DNA from: CAVZLD01 sp964522605
Lineage (GTDB): Bacteria; Planctomycetota; Planctomycetia; Pirellulales; Pirellulaceae
Assembly: GCA_964522605.1 (NCBI GenBank)
Contig: CAZFWV010000025.1
Location: forward strand, 1-39,412
DNA: 39,412 nt
Reading direction: 5' to 3'
The notes beneath the pieces are model-generated. The model was not told where the DNA came from. It saw only the letters and a program-made list of their open reading frames with translations, and did no database searches. Positions 24,943 to 33,398 of the stretch are shown here, piece after piece; positions within the stretch are counted from its first letter, which is position 1; each line of letters opens with the position of its first letter. The position numbers and the translations under genes are program-made.

Positions 24943-26718
24943 ATGAAATCGTCGAGAATGTTCTGGAAGGTCTTTCTGGCCTGCATCGTTCTGATGATCG
25001 TGTCGGGGGGGCTGTTCGGACTGCTCGTGACGCGGGAATTGTCCCGGGTGATGCATTCGGAGTTCAGCCAGAGGCTGCAAGTTGCCGCGAACTTGCTGGC
25101 AAGTGTGGCGCAGCAGGCGTTCGCTGCGGAGGCGAACGATCTGCAGTCCATCGTCGACGAGTTAGGACGGGAAACTCAGACACGTTTGACGGTGATCGAT
25201 GCGGGGGGGGTTGTTCTGGCGGATTCCGACACGAACTCTCCGGCAAAGATGGACAACCACCTGCAGCGGCCGGAGATTCAAGCCGCATTAAAACGCGGCA
25301 AGGGCCAATCGGAGCGACACAGCGTCACGATCCGAGAGCCGTTCGTTTACTACGCGACACAGATTCAACGCGATGGTCAATTGCAGGGGTTCGCGCGGGT
25401 CTCGCTGCCGGCAAGTCTGATCGAGTCGCGGATTGACCGCGTCTCTCAGTTGGTTTGGCTGTGCGTTGTACTCATCACGCTGGTGGCGATCGCGGGGATG
25501 TACTATCTCGTGGCGCGGACGATCCGGCCTTTGACAACACTGACGCGTGCGGTCGAACGAATCGCCGCGGGCAGCTTTCCGGAACACATCCATGTTGGTG
25601 AACGAGATGAAGTTGGCATGTTGGCTCGGTCGTTCAATCGGATGAGTGACGAGTTGGCGTCGCGTATCGCCGAATTGCGGGAACGAGGCGATCAGTTGGC
25701 TGCCGTGTTGGGAGGAATGGTCGAAGGTGTTGTGGCGGTCGATGATCGAGCCCGCATTCTGTTTGCCAACCAGTCGGCCGGAAGGCTGTTTGATTTTGAT
25801 GCTGCAAATGCCCGCGGACGGTCGCTGCTGGCCACCATCCGAAACGAAACATTGAACCGGTCCGTCAAACAAGCGATGTCTGCCCGCGATGTGGTCAATG
25901 CACAGATCGAGCTGCGCGGTCCGACCAGCAGCACGCTGACCGTCCACGCAACTCCGCTGCCGGGCAATCCATGTCCCGGCGTGGTTCTGGTGCTCTACGA
26001 CATGACCGAGCTGCGGCGTCTGGAACTGCTTCGTCAAGAGTTCGTGGGAAATGTCTCGCATGAGCTGAAGACGCCACTCAGCTCGATCAAAGCGTACGCC
26101 GAGACACTGCGCGAGGGCGCGATTAATGATCCGGAACACAACCTCGAGTTTGTGCGGCGGATTGAGGATCAAGCCGATCGACTGCACGAACTGATCCTCG
26201 ATCTGATCAGCTTGGCACGGATCGAGTCGGGGCAGCGGACCTATGAAATTGAGGACGTCGATGTCGAAACGATTGTCGACGCGTGCCTGGAGCATTACGG
26301 GCCCAGCGCCGCAGCGAAACAACTGAGTCTAGAGCAGGAACCGCCCGAGGATGCCGTGACGGTGCGGGCAGACGCCGAAGCACTGCGTCAAATCCTCGAC
26401 AACCTGGTCAATAATGCGATCAAGTACACGCCGGAAAACGGTCAGGTCCGCGTTGCTTGGCGAATCGATGGTCGTACGGCATTGATTGAGGTGATCGACA
26501 CGGGGATTGGTGTGGCCCCGGAAGATCAGCCACGGCTCTTTGAACGGTTTTTCCGAGTCGACAAGGCTCGTTCGCGAGAACTTGGGGGTACTGGGCTGGG
26601 GCTCTCGATCGTGAAACACCTGGCTCAATTCTTCGGCGGCAGTGTGGGGGTCCGAAGTACACCGGGGAAGGGGAGCTTGTTTTGGGTCCGACTTCCGCTA
26701 ACATCGAGTTCACAATAA
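24943..26718 (+). CDS. phoR: PhoR-type sensor histidine kinase
   Basis: The kinase senses phosphate state through the Pst transporter and PhoU and phosphorylates the PhoB regulator. The 591-residue protein has a membrane helix at 7-29, a periplasmic domain (30-168), a second helix (170-190), HAMP (191-244), a PAS domain (about 250-355), the phospho-acceptor His373 in NVSHELKTPLSSIK, and an ATPase domain with N box NLVNNAIKYTPENG (about 487-500), DTGIG (519-523) and GGTGLGLSIVK (548-558). All catalytic motifs look intact. The ATG at 24943 gives a short basic N terminus before the first helix; upstream in-frame codons run into intergenic repeats. The PhoB partner is at 32700, at the other end of the pst genes. 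Confidence 0.92.
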   Translation: MKSSRMFWKVFLACIVLMIVSGGLFGLLVTRELSRVMHSEFSQRLQVAANLLASVAQQAFAAEANDLQSIVDELGRETQTRLTVIDAGGVVLADSDTNSPAKMDNHLQRPEIQAALKRGKGQSERHSVTIREPFVYYATQIQRDGQLQGFARVSLPASLIESRIDRVSQLVWLCVVLITLVAIAGMYYLVARTIRPLTTLTRAVERIAAGSFPEHIHVGERDEVGMLARSFNRMSDELASRIAELRERGDQLAAVLGGMVEGVVAVDDRARILFANQSAGRLFDFDAANARGRSLLATIRNETLNRSVKQAMSARDVVNAQIELRGPTSSTLTVHATPLPGNPCPGVVLVLYDMTELRRLELLRQEFVGNVSHELKTPLSSIKAYAETLREGAINDPEHNLEFVRRIEDQADRLHELILDLISLARIESGQRTYEIEDVDVETIVDACLEHYGPSAAAKQLSLEQEPPEDAVTVRADAEALRQILDNLVNNAIKYTPENGQVRVAWRIDGRTALIEVIDTGIGVAPEDQPRLFERFFRVDKARSRELGGTGLGLSIVKHLAQFFGGSVGVRSTPGKGSLFWVRLPLTSSSQ

Positions 26719-26748
26719 ATCCGTGAGATTTTCATTTTCCGACGTGGA

Positions 26749-26766
26749 ACTTCATCCTTCTTTCAT
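26749..26766 (+). promoter_or_regulatory. Candidate Pho box upstream of pstS
   Basis: Two direct 7-base repeats, ACTTCAT (26749-26755) and CTTTCAT (26760-26766), are separated by four bases, giving the 11-base period of PhoB sites in E. coli (CTGTCAT-type). A third TTCAT lies 20 bases further up (26731-26735). TACCGT at 26777-26782, about ten bases downstream, is a weak possible -10 region. The spacing and sequence suggest direct control of the pst operon by the PhoB encoded in this window. Confidence 0.55.
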
Positions 26767-26933
26767 ATTTGTCTGGTACCGTACCGGAGTGATTTCTGGG
26801 CGGCGGGCAGGAGTGCCGAAGGGGGCCTTTCAAGCCCGACCCATTTCAGGCGACAGAACTGCGGGCATCGTGCCGCCTTCTGCGGACGGAGGTTGGTCAG
26901 CTTGCGTTTCAGCTCGTGCGGGAGCATTGAACA

Positions 26934-27845
26934 ATGGATCGACAGTGGGGGTGGATTGTCACGGGCCTCGCGCTCGTATTGGGCACGCAAATCGGATGTG
27001 GCACGGGGGGAGAGGCGGACTCGATCGTCCGTGTCAGTCGCCAGAATAATTCGGGGACCTATGCCTACTTCCGCGAAGTGGTCTTGGGTGAGAACGAATT
27101 CAAATTGGGTTCGATCGACCAAAGTGGATCGAAAGACGTGGTGGAACTGGTCTCGAAGACGCCCAACGCCATTGGCTACAGCGGGATGGGCTATGCCACG
27201 GACGAGGTCAAAATGTTGAGTGTGGCGCGGGATCCCGGGGCGGAGTCGGTTGCACCCACGGCCGAGCACGCGGCGGACGGTTCCTATCCTCTCGCGCGGG
27301 GTCTCTACCTTTACATTCTGGGGGAACCGACCGGCGCGCTGAAGCATTACCTCGAATGGATCCGCTCGGCAGAAGGCCAGGCGATTGTGAGCGAAATCGG
27401 CTATGTGCCCATGACGCCGGTGGAAATGACCGACACCGCGCCCCCACCGGCGGGAACGATCAAGGTGGCGGGATCGGATACGATGGTGAATTTGGCCCAG
27501 GCCTGGGCGGAAACCTACGGCAAGAAGTACGGCAATGTTGTCGACGTTCAGGTGTCGGGCGGCGGATCGGGAGTGGGCATTGCCAAGTTGATCGACGGCA
27601 CGATTGACATGGCATGTGCCAGCCGAGAGATGAAGGCCGAAGAGCAGGACGCGGCCAGTGAGCACGCCGGCGGCAAGGAAGTCAAGGAATACACGGTTGC
27701 GCTCGACGCCCTGGCAGTTTATGTGCACAAAGAGAATCCCCTGAATTCGATTACGCTGCAGCAGTTGGCCGAAATCTACGGTGACGGTGGCACCATCGAA
27801 CGATGGTCGCAGATTGAGGGCTGGTCGCGCGATGGCAACCCCTGA
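26934..27845 (+). CDS. pstS: PstS phosphate-binding lipoprotein, circularly permuted
   Basis: PstS binds phosphate and delivers it to PstCA. The 303-residue protein contains both halves of a PstS but in swapped order. After a lipoprotein-like signal (residues 1-21, Cys22 in TQIGCG) comes what is normally the second half: SIVRVSRQNNSGTYAYF (about 30-46), SGSKDVVELVSKTP and GYSGMGYAT (80s), then YPLARGLYLYILGEPTG and GYVPM (156-160). A linker (161-173, Pro/Thr-rich) leads to what is normally the first half: GTIKVAGSDTMVNLAQAW (from 174), VSGGGSGVGIAKLIDGTIDMACASREM, DALAVYVHKENPL and LAEIYGDGGTIERW. It ends right after. Both phosphate-contact regions (GSDTM and NSGTY) are kept. It overlaps pstC by 14 bases. 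Confidence 0.88.
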   Translation: MDRQWGWIVTGLALVLGTQIGCGTGGEADSIVRVSRQNNSGTYAYFREVVLGENEFKLGSIDQSGSKDVVELVSKTPNAIGYSGMGYATDEVKMLSVARDPGAESVAPTAEHAADGSYPLARGLYLYILGEPTGALKHYLEWIRSAEGQAIVSEIGYVPMTPVEMTDTAPPPAGTIKVAGSDTMVNLAQAWAETYGKKYGNVVDVQVSGGGSGVGIAKLIDGTIDMACASREMKAEEQDAASEHAGGKEVKEYTVALDALAVYVHKENPLNSITLQQLAEIYGDGGTIERWSQIEGWSRDGNP

Positions 27846-28809
27846 TTCGTCGGACATCCCCGCACCGGAACGACCCTCGGGCGGCTCTCTGGTCCAGATC
27901 CTCCATGTGTTGGCCGACGTGACCGAGCCGATCGTCGAGTGGATCATCTGGATCTGTGGTTGGAGCGCGATCCTGTTTGTTCTGGCGATCTTCGCCTTCG
28001 TCTTTCGGGAAGCGTTTCCGATCGTCTGGCAGGGGTTCGACTTTCGCGAATTCTTCTTCAGCACGCAGTGGCGTCCCGATTCGGAGACGCCACGGTACGG
28101 AATCCTTGCGCTGCTGGCGGGAACCGGTGCCGTCACGCTCGGATCGATGATTTTGGCAGTCCCGCTGGGTCTGGGAGCGGCCGTCTATATTTCTGAGTTC
28201 TGCTCGGGACGCGTGAAGGAAACGCTGAAGATCACGATCGAGCTGCTGGCGGCGATTCCCTCCGTGGTCTGGGGATTCATCGGGGTGGTCGTACTGGGGC
28301 CGATCATCATCGAAGTTCCCACCTGGTTTGGCCTGCCCGGACCCGCCGTGGGCGTGAACGTGCTGAATGCGAGCCTGGTGTTGGCGCTGATGAGCGTTCC
28401 GGTGATCGTTTCCGTCGGAGAAGACTCGCTGAAGGCCGTTCCGGATTCTTTTCGCGAAGCGGCATTGTCGTTGGGAGCGAGCCGCTGGGAGATCGTCTAT
28501 CGCGTGCTGTTTCCTGCGGCGCGAAATGGTCTGCTCGCGGCCGTGTTGCTTGGTGTGGGGCGTGCGATCGGCGAAACGATGGCGGTCTTGTTATGCACCG
28601 GCCATGCCGTGAAGATCCCCACGAGCGTGTTTGATCCGACGCGTACCCTCACGGCGACGATCGCCTCAGAATTGGGCGAAACGGTGCGGGGTGGGGACCA
28701 TTATCGCGTTCTGTTCCTGATCGGCGTCGTGCTGTTTGCCGTGACGTTCGTCGTGAATCTGATCGCGGATTTGGTCGTGAAAGGGATTCGAGGGCAGGAC
28801 AATGGCTGA
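27832..28809 (+). CDS. pstC: Phosphate transporter permease PstC
   Basis: PstC is one of two inner-membrane permease subunits of the phosphate importer. The 325-residue protein has about six membrane helices after a soluble N terminus of about 35 residues. The coupling helix for the ATPase is EAALSLGASRWEIVYRVLFPAARNGLLAAVLLGVGRAIGETMAV, the permease EAA loop. PSVVWGFIGVVVLGPI is characteristic of PstC. The ATG at 27832 overlaps the end of pstS by 14 bases, which points to coupled translation, and pstA starts eight bases before its stop. Confidence 0.94.
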   Translation: MATPDSSDIPAPERPSGGSLVQILHVLADVTEPIVEWIIWICGWSAILFVLAIFAFVFREAFPIVWQGFDFREFFFSTQWRPDSETPRYGILALLAGTGAVTLGSMILAVPLGLGAAVYISEFCSGRVKETLKITIELLAAIPSVVWGFIGVVVLGPIIIEVPTWFGLPGPAVGVNVLNASLVLALMSVPVIVSVGEDSLKAVPDSFREAALSLGASRWEIVYRVLFPAARNGLLAAVLLGVGRAIGETMAVLLCTGHAVKIPTSVFDPTRTLTATIASELGETVRGGDHYRVLFLIGVVLFAVTFVVNLIADLVVKGIRGQDNG

Positions 28810-30106
28810 GGCGGGATTGGCCCAAACCCAGCGAGAAACGGTCCATCGCTATTACGTGGGTGATGGAATCGATGGGGTTCCCGAACGAGGCTCCGCAGAG
28901 TCCTTTCGATCGTTGGAAGCTGCCCTCACGGCGATTGCCGAGCAGTACGGGGAACTGGGACCATCGGAAACCGCATCGCAGATTGATCGCCTGGAGATCG
29001 CGGTCCTCGGGCGATCCGGCGCGCCGGCAAAATTGCGACGGCCGACCTATCAATTCTATTTCGATACGCACCTGCTTGGAGCAGACGGGGATGGGACGGA
29101 ACGAGACCCATGGCCCGATGTGCGTTCGACGGTTGCCGGGCTGAAATCGCTGCAAGAGCGGGGTGAGTTGCCTTTGCGTCCGGGCCAGGGAATCTGGATT
29201 GACCGGCGGGAAGTCTTTACCGCAACCTCGCACGAGCGCCGGAAGGAATGGAAGGAGTGGATCGCCAAGCAGGTCTTCCTGTCGATGGCGATGATGCTGG
29301 TCATCCCCCTCGTGTCGATCCTGAGCTACCTGGTCTACAAGGCGTGGCCGGCGCTCAGTTGGACCTTTCTCACGCAGAATCCGCGTGATTACATGACCGC
29401 GGGAGGAATCTGGGCTCCGCTGGTCGGAACGTTCTTCCTCGTCCTGTTTTCCTTGATGGTTGCAGCTCCGATCGGAATCCTGGCGGGTGTTTACCTCAAC
29501 GAATATGCGCGGAATAACTGGTTTACGCGACTGATCAACCTGGCGGTCGTGAATTTGGCCGGAGTTCCCAGCATTGTGCATGCATTGTTTGGAGTGGGTG
29601 CATTTGTCTTGGCGGCGAACATGGGCGAATCCCTGCTGGCGGCTTCGTGCACGCTTGCCGTGATGACTCTGCCGGTGATCATCACGAGCACACGGGAAGC
29701 ATTGGCAGCCGTACCGATGTCCTTCCGTGAAGCGTGTTGGAATATGGGAGCCAGTCGTTGGCAGACGATTCGTACCATTGTGCTGCCGAACTCAATCAGT
29801 GGAATTCTGACCGGCGTCATTCTGCAGGTCGCCCGCGCAGCGGGAGAGACGGCGCCGATTCTGTTTACCGGCGCGACCTTCTACCAACGGGTTGCCGATT
29901 CGGGCTGGCAGTCGTTCTTTCCCTACGGTCCGTGGGATAAGGTGATGGCGCTGTCGATGCACCTGTACACGCTCATGACCCAGGTGAACAATGCTCCCGA
30001 ATCGATCGTCTATGGGACGGCCGTTGTGCTGATCGGTTTGGTGTTGGCAGTCAATAGCGCTTCGATTGCTCTACGGGTTTACCTCCGGTCGAGAAAGAAA
30101 TGGTGA
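28802..30106 (+). CDS. pstA: Phosphate transporter permease PstA with N-terminal extension
   Basis: PstA is the second permease subunit. Residues 155-434 follow the normal PstA pattern: a first membrane helix at about 157-180, WAPLVGTFFLVLFSLMVAAPIGILAGVYL, NLAGVPSIVHALFGVGAF, and the EAA loop REACWNMGASRWQTIRTIVLPNSISGILTG followed by AAGETAPILFTG. Ahead of this is a soluble region of about 150 residues, charged, with no signal peptide or recognised domain (from RETVHRYYVGDGIDG to EVFTATSHERRKEWKEW). Canonical PstA is about 280-300 residues. The extension probably lies in the cytoplasm, beside the PstB ATPases. The ATG at 28802 overlaps pstC by eight bases. Confidence 0.93.
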   Translation: MAEAGLAQTQRETVHRYYVGDGIDGVPERGSAESFRSLEAALTAIAEQYGELGPSETASQIDRLEIAVLGRSGAPAKLRRPTYQFYFDTHLLGADGDGTERDPWPDVRSTVAGLKSLQERGELPLRPGQGIWIDRREVFTATSHERRKEWKEWIAKQVFLSMAMMLVIPLVSILSYLVYKAWPALSWTFLTQNPRDYMTAGGIWAPLVGTFFLVLFSLMVAAPIGILAGVYLNEYARNNWFTRLINLAVVNLAGVPSIVHALFGVGAFVLAANMGESLLAASCTLAVMTLPVIITSTREALAAVPMSFREACWNMGASRWQTIRTIVLPNSISGILTGVILQVARAAGETAPILFTGATFYQRVADSGWQSFFPYGPWDKVMALSMHLYTLMTQVNNAPESIVYGTAVVLIGLVLAVNSASIALRVYLRSRKKW

Positions 30107-30112
30107 ACGCCG

Positions 30113-30868
30113 ATGAGCAAGCTGATGCTGCAGTTCGAGGATGTCACGGTCACGTACGGTTCGCACGTCGCATTGCAGGAGATCTCCCTGGAGGTGCCGC
30201 CGCGAACGATCCTGGGGATCATTGGACCCGCGAATTCGGGCAAGACCACCCTCTTGAAGTGCATCAATCGGACAATTGATTTCGTGGACGAGGCGCACGT
30301 TGCGGGACGCGTCTTCGTCGACGGAAAAGACGTGCGAGAAATGCGTAGCGTCTATCAGCTGCGACGGCGTGTGGGAATGGTCTTTCCGTTGCCGGTGGGG
30401 CTGCCCCTTTCGATCTACGAGAACGTTGCCTACGCGCCGCGACGTGCGGGATTGCACGATCGCCATGAATTGGATGCGCTGGTCGAAACGTGTCTCCGAC
30501 AGGCCGTGTTGTGGGATGAGGTCAAGGATCGCCTGCACACGCTGGGAACGAAACTGTCGGGCGGTCAGCAGCAGCGATTGACATTGGCCCGCGCTCTGTC
30601 TCATCGGCCCGATATTCTCTGCCTCGACGAGTTCTCGATCGCGATCGATCCGGTGACCACGATGAAGATCGAAGATGTTCTGTTGGAACTCAAAGAGAAA
30701 ATGACGATTGTCCTGGTGACTAATCTGGTGCAGCAAGCACACCGGTTGGCCGATCAGACGGCCTTCCTGAATCGCTCCCAATTGGTGGAAGTGGGCGAGA
30801 CAGAGATGATCTTCAGTGAGCCAAAGAACCCGCTGACTTACGAGTACGTGACGGGAGGGTTCGGTTAA
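30113..30868 (+). CDS. pstB: PstB1 ATPase with altered Q-loop and H-loop
   Basis: This 251-residue ABC ATPase powers phosphate import. Walker A GPANSGKT (38-45), the signature LSGGQ (148-152) and Walker B with Glu (LCLDE, 169-173) are intact. The Q-loop Gln is Pro92 (MVFPLP where MVFQKP is usual), and the switch His is Asn204 (LVTNLVQQA where VTHNMQQA is usual). These are the residues that act on the subunit's own ATP. Paired with the next gene's product, PstB1 would give its good signature motif to the other subunit's site. The gene begins six bases after pstA and its stop overlaps the pstB2 start by one base (TAATG). Confidence 0.93.
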   Translation: MSKLMLQFEDVTVTYGSHVALQEISLEVPPRTILGIIGPANSGKTTLLKCINRTIDFVDEAHVAGRVFVDGKDVREMRSVYQLRRRVGMVFPLPVGLPLSIYENVAYAPRRAGLHDRHELDALVETCLRQAVLWDEVKDRLHTLGTKLSGGQQQRLTLARALSHRPDILCLDEFSIAIDPVTTMKIEDVLLELKEKMTIVLVTNLVQQAHRLADQTAFLNRSQLVEVGETEMIFSEPKNPLTYEYVTGGFG

Positions 30869-31686
30869 TGTCGTTGTCTCGAGAAACCGGCGTGCAAAAC
30901 CCGTTGTCCGCAACCGAGGACGGCCGCTACAGCATCCGGACGGTAGATCTGAATCTCTGGTATGGTGATTTCCAGGCACTGAAGAACGTCACCGTCAACA
31001 TCCCACAAGGAAGGATTACCGGACTGATTGGTCCGTCCGGTTGCGGGAAAACGACGTTGCTGCGCAGTTTCAACCGGATCAATGAGCGGTACGGGAATGT
31101 GACCACGACCGGCGAAATCACGATCCTTGGGCGGAACATCTACGCGCCTGAAATCTCGCTCAGCGAATTGCGCAAGAGTGTTGGCATGGTCTTTCAGCGG
31201 CCCAATCCGCTGCCGATTTCGATTTTTGAGAACGTGGCCTTCGGCTTGCGCGTGCACTCCACGAGAAAGGAGATTTCGCGAGCCACACGTCACGAGATGG
31301 TCGAATCGGCACTGCGCGAAGTGCAGTTATGGGATGCGGTCAAAGACAATCTCAAGAAACGAGCAACCACATTGACGTTGGAGCAGCAGCAGAAACTGTG
31401 CATCGCTCGATTGCTGCCTCTGAAGCCACGCGTGATCCTGATGGACGAGCCCTGCTCGGCACTCGATGCGGAGGGGATCGAACGAGTGGAAGAATTGATC
31501 GCCAGCCTGCGCGAGCGGTATACCGTCGTGATCGTGACGCACAATATGGCCCAGGCACGCCGCGCAACGGACGAGTGCATTTACATGTTGTTGGGAGAGA
31601 TCATTGAGCATGCGGCGACGTCCGACCTGTTCTTGAACCCCCAGCGAAAAGAGACGGAAATGTACATCGAAGGCCGTTACGGCTAG
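30868..31686 (+). CDS. pstB: PstB2 ATPase with degenerate ABC signature
   Basis: This 272-residue protein is a second PstB. Walker A GPSGCGKT (55-62), the Q-loop Gln110 in MVFQRPNP, Walker B ILMDEP (190-195) and the switch His225 in VTHNMAQA are all normal. The ABC signature, normally LSGGQ, reads LTLEQ at 169-173, losing both glycines that contact the ATP of the partner subunit. Its defects are the reverse of those in PstB1. An N-terminal extension of about 20 residues precedes the ATPase domain. The ATG overlaps the pstB1 stop by one base, so equal synthesis of both subunits is likely. Confidence 0.93.
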   Translation: MSLSRETGVQNPLSATEDGRYSIRTVDLNLWYGDFQALKNVTVNIPQGRITGLIGPSGCGKTTLLRSFNRINERYGNVTTTGEITILGRNIYAPEISLSELRKSVGMVFQRPNPLPISIFENVAFGLRVHSTRKEISRATRHEMVESALREVQLWDAVKDNLKKRATTLTLEQQQKLCIARLLPLKPRVILMDEPCSALDAEGIERVEELIASLRERYTVVIVTHNMAQARRATDECIYMLLGEIIEHAATSDLFLNPQRKETEMYIEGRYG

Positions 31687-31919
31687 AACGCATTTCAAAC
31701 CCCACGTTCGGCCACCAGCCACGTCTCGAGAAAGACTGGCGTTGAACAACGTCTCGGCTTTGTTTTTTCAGAGGGTTCGGGTGACGCGGGTGACGCAGAG
31801 CGGCAGGGCCGCAACCCAACGGGGTGCTTCCGCACCTGGGTCAGGGCGCTTCCGTTGGTCGCTCGGTTTCTTGCCGAGAGAACAACATTGTCACCGTTAG
31901 TAGTGCAGAGGATTGGGCG

Positions 31920-32615
31920 ATGAAGAAAATGGAGCGCGAATTGGCCTTCTTGCGGCAGAAGGTCACCGATATGGGCAATCTGACGGAGAAGATGGTCCTG
32001 ACGGCGATCCAGGCGATGGAGGATCCGCAACGATCGGAGCTGATCCAGCAGGTCATGGATGCCGAGAGCCGTCTGGATCTGCTGCAGTTGGAGATCGACA
32101 AGGAAGTTGTTCGGCAACTGACCATCTACAGCCCTGTCGCCGCCGATCTGCGAACGGAGATGTCGATTTCGCGGATCACCGCAGAATTGGAACGCATCGG
32201 CGACCAGGCGGTCAATCTGTGCGAAAGCCTCCAATTGATGCAAGCCAAGGGAGAGGTGCGGATCTCTCCCGCGCTGCAGCGTATGGCAGCCGTCGTCCGA
32301 GCCATGGTCAGTGACGCGCTGAATGCGTTCGTACAAAGCGACATTCGCAAGGCGCAGGCAACGATTGCCGGTGACAACATGGCGGATGTGTTGAATGATC
32401 AGATTCTGGAGGAATTGCTCAATCTCGAACGTGTTCGCGAGGCACTGAGTGGGCCGCAGGAGATCGCTTCAGCGCTTTCCCAGTTGCTGCTCGCCCGCGC
32501 CCTGGAGCGAATTGCAGATTTGTGCACGAACATCAGCGAGGAAGTGGTGTACATGGTCAAGGGACGCGATATCCGTCACAAGACCTCAGACTCCGACGCG
32601 GTGGAGGAGACTTGA
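31920..32615 (+). CDS. phoU: Phosphate signalling protein PhoU
   Basis: PhoU connects the Pst transporter to the PhoR kinase and keeps the response off when phosphate is plentiful. The 231-residue all-helical protein has two PhoU repeats; the metal-binding E/D-rich motifs appear as RITAELERIGDQAVNL (about residues 80-95) and ARALERIADLCTNISEEVVYMV (about 190-212). The ATG at 31920, preceded by AGAGGA, gives the usual start; upstream in-frame codons are less likely. It is separated from pstB2 by 233 bases of unremarkable sequence. Confidence 0.95.
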   Translation: MKKMERELAFLRQKVTDMGNLTEKMVLTAIQAMEDPQRSELIQQVMDAESRLDLLQLEIDKEVVRQLTIYSPVAADLRTEMSISRITAELERIGDQAVNLCESLQLMQAKGEVRISPALQRMAAVVRAMVSDALNAFVQSDIRKAQATIAGDNMADVLNDQILEELLNLERVREALSGPQEIASALSQLLLARALERIADLCTNISEEVVYMVKGRDIRHKTSDSDAVEET

Positions 32616-32699
32616 TCTGGAACGGTCTTCGTACGGTTTTCCCCGTGCCGCCACCTTGCAGTACGACAGGAATCCTCTTGCCAGCAGGAAATTCTTTCC

Positions 32700-33398
32700 G
32701 TGAGTGCCTACCGGATTCTCGTGGTTGAAGACGATCGCTCCCTGGCCGACGTGCTCGCCTACAATTTGCGCGCTGCTGGCTTTGACCCGCGGATCGAGGT
32801 CGATGGGAAACGGGGATTGGCCGCTGCCCAGGAACAATTGCCGGATCTGGTCCTGCTCGATTTGATGCTTCCGGGACTGGATGGACTGGAGGTCTGTCGT
32901 CAACTCCGGGGCGATCCGGTCACACGCTCGGTGCTCGTGATGATGTTGACAGCGAAATCGGAGGAAATGGATCAGATCATCGGTTTCGCCGTCGGCGCGG
33001 ACGATTACGTCACGAAACCATTCAGCGTGAAAGTGGTCCTCGAACGCGTCAAAGCCTTGCTCCGTCGGCGGGAAACGTCGGTCGAACAGCAGGAGGTCGT
33101 TGTCAGCCAGGGCGTGCTCGTCGATCGGCGCCGACATGTGGCCTCTGCCGACAATGAAGAATTGCCGCTGACTCCCTCCGAATTCAGTCTGTTAGACACA
33201 TTGATTCGGCAGCCAGGCCGCGCCTTCACGCGGCAGGATCTGATCGATGCGGCCCTCGGCGATGATGCGATCGTTCTCGAACGGACGATCGATGTGCACG
33301 TGCGCTCGCTGCGCAAGAAGCTGGGGCCATTCGCCGACCTCGTGGAAACCGTACGTGGTGTCGGATACCGATTTCGCGACGCCCGTAGCGGCGGATAA
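32700..33398 (+). CDS. phoB: PhoB-type phosphate response regulator
   Basis: The 232-residue protein is an OmpR/PhoB-family response regulator. The receiver domain (residues 3-118) has the acidic pair Asp11/Asp12, phospho-acceptor Asp54 in LVLLDLMLPG, Thr in MLTAKSE, and Lys in TKPFS. The winged-helix DNA-binding domain (about 135-228) has LTPSEFSLLDTLIRQPGRAFTRQDLI and VDVHVRSLRKKL-like and GYRF elements. Activation by PhoR and binding to the Pho box ahead of pstS are inferred from context. The GTG start at 32700 is preceded by AGGAA ten bases upstream. It ends the pho block. Confidence 0.92.
   Translation: MSAYRILVVEDDRSLADVLAYNLRAAGFDPRIEVDGKRGLAAAQEQLPDLVLLDLMLPGLDGLEVCRQLRGDPVTRSVLVMMLTAKSEEMDQIIGFAVGADDYVTKPFSVKVVLERVKALLRRRETSVEQQEVVVSQGVLVDRRRHVASADNEELPLTPSEFSLLDTLIRQPGRAFTRQDLIDAALGDDAIVLERTIDVHVRSLRKKLGPFADLVETVRGVGYRFRDARSGG

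Noticed and set aside
25288..26322. 344-codon minus-strand open frame
   Set aside because: It is antisense to phoR, which has intact kinase motifs.
26763..28136. 457-codon minus-strand open frame
   Set aside because: It is antisense to pstS and pstC and has no family resemblance.
31687..31919. Possible terminator with a T run near 31762
   Set aside because: No stable stem ends directly before the T run.
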